Shown one piece after another: positions 57,800 through 64,000 of a DNA stretch of 64,000 nucleotides. The position numbers and the translations under genes were made by a program. Position 1 is the first letter of the stretch; every line of letters starts with the position of its first letter. This DNA comes from an uncultured Nocardioides sp. (lineage in GTDB: Bacteria; Actinomycetota; Actinomycetes; Propionibacteriales; Nocardioidaceae), in the NCBI RefSeq assembly GCF_947488515.1, contig NZ_CANKZF010000001.1, positions 1,364,001 to 1,428,000 on the forward strand. The letters run 5' to 3'. The notes below the pieces were generated by a model. The model ran no database searches. It saw nothing but the letters and a program-made list of their open reading frames with translations, and had not been told where the DNA came from.

Positions 57800-59104
57800 C
57801 TACTCCCCGTGAGCGACATCGGCCACGGACGCTGCCCGGGAGGCCCCGCCGATTCCCTGCCGGTCCCGTCCGAGCGCGAACGCCTGGTCGGCGCCCTCGA
57901 CGAAGGAGAGCCGTACGGTCCGGTCCAGCACCTCGAGCTCGCGTCGGACCGCGGGTCGGTTGACGGGCAGGACGGTGTCCTCGAGGTCGGCGAGCATCGC
58001 CCCCAGGCGTCGGCACACCTGGGGAGAATCTTGCCCGTACTGTCGGATCTCCGAGACACCGAGGTGGAGGTAGTCGTCCCAGGTGCGCATGCGGAAGGCG
58101 AGCCTGAGGTGGCCGTCCGTGTCGAACAGCGTCCCGTGGCTGCCCAGCTCCCTCGCTCCGACGTCCGTGAGCACCGCCCCCAGGTAGTTGATCATCTGCG
58201 TTGCCGTAGTGGGGTCGTTCACCGCGGGCGAGAGCGCCCGGATGGCGATGTCGACGATGATCCGCACCGCGTACGCGGGGTCCTGGTCGATCGTCCGCTC
58301 GTGCCCCAGCGCGATCTTTCCGCGTAGCCGTCGCAGCACGCGCCGGTCCGGCGAGCCGTACACGTCCATGACCACTGAGCCGGCGTTCACGAAGTCGCCG
58401 ACAGAGCACGTGAGCACGCACGTGAGGTCGTGCCGGGTGGCCAGGTCGACCATCCCGCGCGCGTCCATCGCCTGGATCGCGCCCGACTTCTCCGACCGGA
58501 CCTGGACCCTGCGGCCCTGCACCTCCCGGGCGCTGCGATCCCCGGCGTGCAGGTCGATCCCGGCATCGTCCATCTCGGCGACGACAGCCTGACCCGATCG
58601 CGCCACTGCGGCCGCGACCGCGACCGGACGCAGCGCGTGCACGAAACGGTCCAGGTACAGCAGCAGCAGCACCAGGTCGACGGCCACGGCGCAGCCGGCC
58701 ATGGTCACCCCGAGATCCGGTACCGATCCAGCCTCGATCGTGCCGAGCAGCGCGAACGAGAAGGCGAAGGTCGCTGTGAACGCCGCGAGCACGAGCTTCT
58801 GCAGGCGGTCGCGGTACCAGAGCCGCATGAAGCGCGGTGAGAGGGTGCCGGTGGCCATCTGCACGACGAGGACGCCGACCGTGACGACGAGGCCGAGGAG
58901 CCCGATCATCGCCCCGGACACCGTCGTGAGCACGCTGCTCGCGGTCGACGGCGAGTAGGACCACGATGCAGGCATCGTCACCCGAGCCTCCACGCCCAGG
59001 TCGATGACGGCCAGTGCCGCCCCGGCGATCGCACCCAGCAGGGGCACTGCCCACAGGCTCTGGCGGAAGTGCTGCCGCAGCTGGAAGCGGGCTGCCCAGC
59101 TCAT
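57800..59104 (-). CDS. DUF2254 family membrane protein
   Basis: A protein of about 434 residues. Four N-terminal spans (about 10-155, ending LVLLLLYLDRFVHALRP) precede a long cytoplasmic domain with DFVNAGSVVMDVYG, IDQDPAYAVRIIVDIAIRALSPAVNDPTTATQMINYLG, the DUF2254 signature. Function is unknown. The ATG at 59104 is preferred over a TTG at 59119; neither has an ideal ribosome site. Confidence 0.86.
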   Translation of the reverse strand: MSWAARFQLRQHFRQSLWAVPLLGAIAGAALAVIDLGVEARVTMPASWSYSPSTASSVLTTVSGAMIGLLGLVVTVGVLVVQMATGTLSPRFMRLWYRDRLQKLVLAAFTATFAFSFALLGTIEAGSVPDLGVTMAGCAVAVDLVLLLLYLDRFVHALRPVAVAAAVARSGQAVVAEMDDAGIDLHAGDRSAREVQGRRVQVRSEKSGAIQAMDARGMVDLATRHDLTCVLTCSVGDFVNAGSVVMDVYGSPDRRVLRRLRGKIALGHERTIDQDPAYAVRIIVDIAIRALSPAVNDPTTATQMINYLGAVLTDVGARELGSHGTLFDTDGHLRLAFRMRTWDDYLHLGVSEIRQYGQDSPQVCRRLGAMLADLEDTVLPVNRPAVRRELEVLDRTVRLSFVEGADQAFALGRDRQGIGGASRAASVADVAHGE

Positions 59105-59310
59105 CCGCCTCGTCTCCAACCAGCAGGTTGGGACATCGCTGCTCCGTCCTGTCGTTGCTGCACCGTGCTCCCAGACTGGGACGACCGGACGAGCTGCGCC
59201 TCATGCAGGGTGGGTGAGAGGTGCGGAGCCCGAGGATCGCCGGGCGGCCCTCAGCGGTGGAACATGCGAGAACCCGCAGGTCGGGTCGACCTGCGGGTCC
59301 TTCGTCGTGC

Positions 59311-59355
<45 letters not shown>

Positions 59356-59437
59356 CGACATCAATCGTGCGCTCGAGGGCATGTGGCCGCCTGAGACACA
59401 ACAGTTGCAAGCGTGGAAACGGCGCTGATTGCGCGGC

Positions 59438-59458
59438 GGGGGTACGCCGGGGGTACGC
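59438..59458. repeat. 11-bp-spaced direct repeat GGGGGTACGC
   Basis: Two exact copies (59438-59447 and 59449-59458), one helical turn apart, 83 nt inside the att fragment. Confidence 0.7.
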
Positions 59459-59788
59459 GCCGCGGCAGGCCGCAATCGCGACGCCACGCGACATGGCGAA
59501 ACGCGCCCCTTTTGTCCCGTGTCGGGACTCCGACAAACTTCGCCACTTGCTATGGCCGGTCGACTTCAGGACCGCTCGCATGCCGTTGTGCGCAGCGTCG
59601 ACGGAGGCGATCGCTTGCACCGCGGCCAAGAGTGCGAGGTCGCCAGGCCGTTTCATACGTTGTCCCGGAACGAGAACGGTGATTTCAGTCGTTGGTGCTC
59701 GACGGTCAAAAGTGCCCGCTGACCCGCAGAAACGCTGCATCTGACCTCCCTATCAGCGACCGTCATCTGGCGTGGTTTGCGGCCCTGG

Positions 59789-59807
59789 TGAGGGCAAATT
59801 GAGGGCA
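59789..59807. repeat. 11-bp-spaced direct repeat TGAGGGCA
   Basis: Exact copies at 59789-59796 and 59800-59807 separated by AAT. The spacing equals that of the repeat at 59438. Confidence 0.7.
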
Positions 59808-59906
59808 GAGAGATCACGTTCACGGCTCGACGAGACAGAGGTGCGTCAGCTTTGAAGTCGTTCCATCCGGTTGCGTTGGGCCTTCCGGGTAGTTGCACGA
59901 CGGGTT

Positions 59907-59944
59907 CGCGTCGCCGCCCCGACGGGGTGCGGGGCGGCGACGCG
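59907..59944. terminator. 14-bp-stem GC hairpin
   Basis: CGCGTCGCCGCCCC (59907-59920) pairs perfectly with GGGGCGGCGACGCG (59931-59944), with a 10-nt loop. No gene can be tied to it with confidence. Confidence 0.5.
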
Positions 59945-60177
59945 AGGTGCCAGCTTCGGGGGAAAGCCGGCATCATGCCGACCGCGTAGAGCGATCGACA
60001 GCTTGTAGGGGCCCTGCAACAGAACGGTTCGAGGATCCCTTGATCGCAATCCTCTTCGGCCATAGCCGGGCACCTGGCGGCAGACACGCCAACGGGTGAC
60101 TTCGAGTGCCCTTGTCGTTGGCCCGCAGCTGCGTGACGGCGGCGACACGGATCATGTCGTCGACCCCCGCTCTCGGG

Positions 60178-60642
60178 TCACAAACCGGAATGGTCGAGCT
60201 GTGCGCCCTCGCGCTCCGTCGCGCGCATCCGTCCAGGCGGGCTGAGGAGCAGCGGGATGGCGATCACGATGCTGGACGACAGCGAGAGCACCATCAACAC
60301 TGCATCAGCGGTCGAGAAGCCGCTCAAGTTCGTGGCGTGGTAGACGAGGTGCGGGATCGAGAAGACGATCCAGGCGACGGCGACCACCCGCCCGCACGCC
60401 ACGGACGCGCTCTCATCCTTGACCAACATGGCGGCGATGCCGGCGCCGGCCAGCGCGAGGTAGAGGGCACCCACGTCGCGGATCAGGTGCTCGTTGAATG
60501 GCCCGTCTACCCCGACCCACACGAATCCGAGCCCCGGGAAGGAGTCGTAGAAGGAACGCGGCGCGACGGCGGCCCACATCCCAGCAAAGATTCCGATGAA
60601 CGAGCTGAGGGCGAGAAGCAGACGGCGTGCGTTGGCGGTCAT
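60178..60642 (-). CDS. four-span membrane protein, DUF4345-like
   Basis: A 154-residue membrane protein with four hydrophobic segments (about 6-26, 50-70, 82-102 and 115-137). Motifs FNEHLIRDVGALYLALAGAGIAAM and VFSIPHLVYHATNLSG recall DUF4345-type proteins. The function is unknown. The ATG at 60642 has GGAG 5 nt upstream. It lies 124 nt downstream of the alcohol dehydrogenase gene on the same strand, so it could be co-transcribed with it. Confidence 0.75.
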   Translation of the reverse strand: MTANARRLLLALSSFIGIFAGMWAAVAPRSFYDSFPGLGFVWVGVDGPFNEHLIRDVGALYLALAGAGIAAMLVKDESASVACGRVVAVAWIVFSIPHLVYHATNLSGFSTADAVLMVLSLSSSIVIAIPLLLSPPGRMRATEREGAQLDHSGL

Positions 60643-60766
60643 ACATCTCCGACCGGACGGGGTACCTGGATGTGAGGACCGACCGACACCCGGCGCACCA
60701 TGATGCACTCGTGTGGGCCTGGTCGTCGCGGCGACCGGCACGTGCCGAGACCGGACGACCGACTGT

Positions 60767-61798
60767 TCAGCAGTACTCGACGACGACTCGGAACCTGGCC
60801 TGCCCAGACGCCGCGCGCTCGTACGCAGCAGCGATGTCCTGGGCGTCGAACGTCTCGACCATCGGCGTCACGGCGCCGGAGGCCGCCACGTCGAGGGCCT
60901 CGACAAGGTAGGGCATGCCGTTGTGCGCCGAGCCCAGGATCGAGCGCCTGCCCATGATCATGTCCATGTTGGCGAGGTTGAACTCGTCGAAGGCGATGCC
61001 CATCATGACCGCACGGCCGTAGGGCGCCAGTCCCTGGAGCGCGTCGACCGCGGCCCGGTTGGAGCTTGTTGTCGAGAGCACCACGTCGGCGCCACCGATC
61101 GCGGCCAGTGCAGCGCCGTCGGCGACGACGCAGTCGGCGCCCAGCCGGGTGGCGATCTCCTGCTTGTCGCTGTTGGCCGTTACGGCGATGGTCTCGAAGC
61201 CCGCGTTCCGCGCGTACTGCACGGCCAGGTGGCCCATGCCGCCGATTCCGACGACGGCGATCCGCTCGCCGGGCTCGGGGTCGGCGCGCCGGATGCCGCT
61301 CCACGCGGTGTAGCCGATGCACATGATGGGCGCCGCGTCGCGGTAGGCGAGCGTGTCGGGCAGAAGCACGGTGCCCGTGGCCGCGGCGACGACGTACTCC
61401 GCCTGCGCCCCGTCGACGTTGAAGCCGGTCAGGACGGCGCCGGCGCACTGCCCCGCCGTGACGAAGTCGAGGGGTCGGCCGCCTCGGCACCAGGCGCAGC
61501 GCCCGCAGGACTCCTGAAGGGTCATGACCCCGACCCGGTCCCCGACGACCCGGGAGGTGACGCCGTCGCCGACGGCGACGACCTCCCCGACGCCTTCGTG
61601 TCCCGGCACGCCGGGCAGGTCGCGGAAGACGAGCTGCCCGGTTGCGATGTACGGGTCGGTGCCACAGATGCCGGAAGCATGCACTCGGACCAGGACCTGA
61701 CCCGCGGCGGGCGTGGGCACCGGGACCTCCTTGAGGCGCCACGGCGCACCCACGGCGTCGATGGTTGTGGACAGCATGGTGGCCGGCACGGTGCTCAT
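60767..61798 (-). CDS. zinc-dependent alcohol dehydrogenase
   Basis: A 343-residue medium-chain dehydrogenase. The catalytic zinc site is visible (SGICGTDPYIATG, GVPGHEGVGEVV), and the NAD(P) loop is AVVGIGGMGHLAVQYA near residue 180. The structural-zinc lobe has only three of the four spaced cysteines, CGRCAWC; the fourth position (eight residues on) is Phe, with a Cys six residues later. It may not bind the second zinc. It overlaps wrbA by 4 nt (ATGA) and is under the same control. Confidence 0.9.
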   Translation of the reverse strand: MSTVPATMLSTTIDAVGAPWRLKEVPVPTPAAGQVLVRVHASGICGTDPYIATGQLVFRDLPGVPGHEGVGEVVAVGDGVTSRVVGDRVGVMTLQESCGRCAWCRGGRPLDFVTAGQCAGAVLTGFNVDGAQAEYVVAAATGTVLLPDTLAYRDAAPIMCIGYTAWSGIRRADPEPGERIAVVGIGGMGHLAVQYARNAGFETIAVTANSDKQEIATRLGADCVVADGAALAAIGGADVVLSTTSSNRAAVDALQGLAPYGRAVMMGIAFDEFNLANMDMIMGRRSILGSAHNGMPYLVEALDVAASGAVTPMVETFDAQDIAAAYERAASGQARFRVVVEYC

Positions 61799-62445
61799 CG
61801 CGTCCCCTCTGCCTGCTGCTCGAGGCTCCGGCCGGCAAGGAGGTGTCGGGTCACCCGGGTGACCCGCGTGCCGGCGTACCGGGTGGAGTCGCGGGTGTCG
61901 TCGCTGAGCGGGACAGTGCCCTGAACGGTGGAGTGCGACGGGCCGTAGGGCGTGCCCGTCACGAACTGGATCGGGTCGGTGTAGCCGGGGGTGACCTGGA
62001 TGCCGCCGAAGTGGTGGACGGTCTGGTAGAGCGCCAGCAAGGTGGACTCACGGCCACCACCGGTCGCTGTCGAGGTGAATCCGGAGTAGACCTTGTCAGC
62101 GAGCAGGCCCTGGTTCCACAGCCCACCGAGGGTGTCGATGAACTGCTTGAGCTGGGCTGACACATTGCCGAAGCGGGTGGGCGTCCCGAACACGATGGCG
62201 TCTGCCCACAGGGCGTCCTCCGGCGTTGCCTGGGGCTGATCGACCGTCGCGTCTGCGTGGGCACGCCAGGCGGGGTTGCTGTCGATGGCGGCATCGGGAG
62301 CCAGTTCGCCGACCCGGAGCAGGCGGACCTCAGCGCCAGCGGCGGAGGCGCCAGCGGCGTACTCGGCGGCTAGCTCATGCACGGTGCCGGTCGAGCTGTA
62401 GTAGATGATCGCGACCTTGGGGCGAACCCGGGTGTCGTCAGACAT
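61795..62445 (-). CDS. wrbA: NAD(P)H:quinone oxidoreductase WrbA-like
   Basis: A 216-residue FMN-dependent quinone reductase. The FMN phosphate loop is IIYYSSTGTVHELA near residue 14, followed by GTPTRFGNVSAQLKQFIDTLGGLW and FTSTATGGGRESTLLALYQTVHHFGGIQV, the WrbA pattern. A C-terminal ~25-residue tail is not conserved. Divergent from a TetR gene, it is first in an operon with the dehydrogenase, so the pair probably meets quinone or aldehyde stress. Confidence 0.92.
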   Translation of the reverse strand: MSDDTRVRPKVAIIYYSSTGTVHELAAEYAAGASAAGAEVRLLRVGELAPDAAIDSNPAWRAHADATVDQPQATPEDALWADAIVFGTPTRFGNVSAQLKQFIDTLGGLWNQGLLADKVYSGFTSTATGGGRESTLLALYQTVHHFGGIQVTPGYTDPIQFVTGTPYGPSHSTVQGTVPLSDDTRDSTRYAGTRVTRVTRHLLAGRSLEQQAEGTR

Positions 62446-62461
62446 TCCTGTTGTCCTCTCA

Positions 62462-62489
62462 TTTCAGTAATCAGAAGTGATCACTGAAA
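62462..62489. promoter_or_regulatory. putative TetR operator
   Basis: TTTCAGT (62462-62468) is mirrored by ACTGAAA (62483-62489). Within it is the perfect palindrome AGTGATCACT (62476-62485). A further TGATCACT copy overlaps the tetR -10 (62538-62545), giving repeated GATCACT boxes on both promoters. Confidence 0.6.
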
Positions 62490-62535
62490 ATGACGATACG
62501 TCGGCGATTGCGCGGGGTCAAGTTCGGTGATCGTC

Positions 62536-62541
62536 TATGAT
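62536..62541 (+). promoter_or_regulatory. -10 element of tetR (62549)
   Basis: TATGAT followed by seven bases and ATG at 62549. A GATCACT box overlaps it, as expected for autorepression. Confidence 0.5.
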
Positions 62542-62548
62542 CACTCGA

Positions 62549-63127
62549 ATGACCCCTCGCAAGTACGAGCTGCGACAGCGCGCTGTCGACATGGATGCGA
62601 CGCGCGACCGGATCACCCGGGCCGCGATCGACCTGCACGGCACGATTGGCCCGGCGCGCACGACGATCTCGGCGATCGCCGAGCGTGCCGGGGTGCAACG
62701 CCTCACCGTGACCCGGCACTTCCCGGACGACACGGACCTGTTCGCGGCCTGCTCGGGTCGTTATTGGGCGGACCACCCGCTGCCGGACCCGGCCACCTGG
62801 GCAGGGCCTGGCCAGGACACAGCGCGCCTCGGCTTCCAGGCCACCTATGACTTCTATGAATCGGTCGAGCCGATGCTGGCGAACGTGCTGCGCGACGCCA
62901 CGGCCTCCCCCGTCGTTGAGGTGTCGCTGGATCCCTACCGGGCGTTCCTCGACGCAGCGGCCGCGGTCCTCGTCGAGACCGTCCGCAGCCCGGCACAGCC
63001 CGACGCCCGGCTCAGTGCCCTGCGGTGGGCCCTTTCGTTCGAGACCTGGTCCCGGTTGCACCGTCTCGAGCACCTGTCGAACGAGGACGCTGTGGCGCTC
63101 GTGCTGGAGCTGCTCGTGACCGCCTGA
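62549..63127 (+). CDS. TetR-family regulator
   Basis: A 192-residue TetR protein. The HTH is TTISAIAERAGVQRLTVTRHFPDDTDLFAACSGRYW, about residues 30-65. The ATG at 62549 is chosen because the in-frame ATG at 62537 lies inside the -10 hexamer. It is divergent from the wrbA-adh operon with GATCACT boxes between. The ligand is probably a quinone or electrophile (inference from the regulated genes). It converges on the NDH-like gene with 7 nt between. Confidence 0.9.
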   Translation: MTPRKYELRQRAVDMDATRDRITRAAIDLHGTIGPARTTISAIAERAGVQRLTVTRHFPDDTDLFAACSGRYWADHPLPDPATWAGPGQDTARLGFQATYDFYESVEPMLANVLRDATASPVVEVSLDPYRAFLDAAAAVLVETVRSPAQPDARLSALRWALSFETWSRLHRLEHLSNEDAVALVLELLVTA

Positions 63128-63134
63128 GCTCGGG

Positions 63135-64000
63135 TCACCGTTGCGCGTCGAGACACAACGTCTCGAGTGCCTTCCGGGCAACGAGCGCCGCGAGGTGCAG
63201 CTCAACGTCATCAACGTCGTCGAGCTCCGTCGTCATCCACTGCTGCCGGGTGCGGAGCAGTGCGACGTCAACCCGAGCCGCCGACCCGAGGATCTCGTCC
63301 GCGATCGTGTGCAGGACCGGGCGCACGCGCTCGAATGACTCGGCCCGTTCGTCGGCTGACTGCGGGCGCACCGAGGTGGTCAGGAAGCCGTGGGGGGAAT
63401 GATGCGCCGCGCTGGTGCCGGTCCGCTCGGGCCCCTTGAGCATCTTGTACGACCCGGGCTTGCGGGCCTCGGCCCGCATCCACTGGAGGGTCTGGCGGCA
63501 CACCAGCTCCTTGATGAAGGCGCCGGCACGACCCCCGACGTAGAAGTTGCGAGGAGTGTCGTCGCTGCGCTGGAGCTGGACCGTGCCTCCGTCGCGGCCG
63601 ACGCTGATGCACTGCGCGTACATGGGCACACTCACGTCCGCGGCGGGCGTGTTCCCCCATCGGGCCAGCACCGTGTCGCCCGCCTGAGCGCCGAGTGGCA
63701 GCCCTGCCTGACAGCTCATCCGGAACGGCATTCCGGACGGTGCCGCGGCGTCACCGGTGGCGACGATGCGCGCGTCGTCGACGCTCGTCAGCGTCTCGTC
63801 CGTCAGCAACCGCCCCAGCGCATCGGTGGTCAGGCCGCTCGTCGCAGCGAGCTGCGGCACGCCGAACCCTGCGGTCCACACCGTGAGCTCGCTCGCCAGC
63901 ACCGAGCCGTCAACAAGCTCCACGTGGTCTGCCCCGACGGCGGCCACGGTGGCCCCCGGCCCGTCCACCACGGTGACGCCCCGCTTGGCCAGCTGACGGG
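63135..64000 (-). CDS. NDH-like FAD oxidoreductase with sigma-region-2-like C-terminus (partial)
   Basis: Only the C-terminal ~288 residues are inside the window; the frame runs off at 64000. The first part is the C-terminal half of an NDH-2-like protein: LTVWTAGFGVP, ARIVATGDAAAPSGMPFRMSCQAGLPLGAQAGDTV, and AFIKELVCRQTLQWMRAEARKPGSY. About 70 further residues (63138-63359) follow, beginning ADERAESFERVRPVL. These align without gaps to ECF41/SigJ region 2 as I remember it, but they lack the acidic VQEAW-type core. The likely reading is a fusion with a non-binding sigma2 remnant. Confidence 0.7.
   Translation of the reverse strand, partial: RQLAKRGVTVVDGPGATVAAVGADHVELVDGSVLASELTVWTAGFGVPQLAATSGLTTDALGRLLTDETLTSVDDARIVATGDAAAPSGMPFRMSCQAGLPLGAQAGDTVLARWGNTPAADVSVPMYAQCISVGRDGGTVQLQRSDDTPRNFYVGGRAGAFIKELVCRQTLQWMRAEARKPGSYKMLKGPERTGTSAAHHSPHGFLTTSVRPQSADERAESFERVRPVLHTIADEILGSAARVDVALLRTRQQWMTTELDDVDDVELHLAALVARKALETLCLDAQR

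Larger units (their letters stand above)
59356..60177. other. gene-poor island edge
   Basis: About 820 bp next to the att site. No open frame here has recognisable domains, and base composition is more A/T-rich than the neighbouring genes in places. It contains two sets of direct repeats with 11-bp spacing and one strong 14-bp hairpin. It could hold the recombinase-binding arms or a decayed gene. Confidence 0.5.

Overview
The window is high-GC DNA densely packed with short-spaced genes, with frequent GTG starts and ATGA/GTGA overlaps. Gene content and order point to an actinobacterium of the Nocardioides type: a rsmI-tatD-rpfB-rsmA-ispE cluster, a gluABCD uptake operon, an actinobacterial protein O-mannosyltransferase and a menaquinol-type cytochrome bd. 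The assignment is by gene content, not by a search. Many starts look leaderless: a TANNNT-like -10 hexamer sits exactly 6 nt before the ATG/GTG in a dozen genes.

Region by region. 1-8.3 kb: dapF, a secreted gamma-glutamyltransferase, a DHFR-fold reductase, a divergent TetR/NAD(P)H-quinone reductase pair, miaA, an MT0933-type small protein, a NUDIX hydrolase, an acidic protein and miaB. 8.5-13.7 kb: a secreted GH16 enzyme, a 2H phosphoesterase and the glutamate ABC transporter operon. 13.7-22.1 kb: a hotdog protein, two operons with methyltransferases, a membrane-anchored SGNH-like protein and a VOC protein, a MarR regulator with two clear operators, an ABC-F ATPase and a NfeD-flotillin pair. 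22.2-31.6 kb: a 160-bp MITE-like element abutting the ispE stop codon, the housekeeping cluster above, pmt, and a LysR/MFS divergent pair.

31.6-41.0 kb: an S51-type peptidase coupled to a D-threonine aldolase-like enzyme, then a cluster around a large LAL-type LuxR regulator. Two different alpha/beta hydrolase genes flank the regulator and point away from it. Each carries the same 16-bp site in the same orientation, 73-74 nt before its start codon. The second hydrolase leads a run of DUF5996, a YedY-like molybdopterin oxidoreductase and a flavin reductase. 41.3-46 kb: an MMPL transporter with a ~270-residue coiled-coil hairpin inserted in its second external loop, plus a membrane protein. 46-57.3 kb: an antiporter and two divergent operons that look metabolically linked: GMC oxidoreductase-ndh-cydA-cydB on one side, zwf-GH15-aldose epimerase on the other.

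57.3-59.1 kb: a lipoprotein and a DUF2254 membrane protein. At 59,311-59,355 lies the 3' part of a tRNA-Ala(CGC) gene, cut in the anticodon arm. This is the footprint of a tyrosine-recombinase attachment site, so everything to its right is probably inside an integrated island that runs past the window. That part starts with ~0.8 kb without convincing genes but with paired 11-bp-spaced repeats. It continues with a TetR-controlled adh-wrbA operon and ends in a truncated (by the window) NDH-like oxidoreductase whose C-terminus resembles a degenerate ECF sigma region 2.
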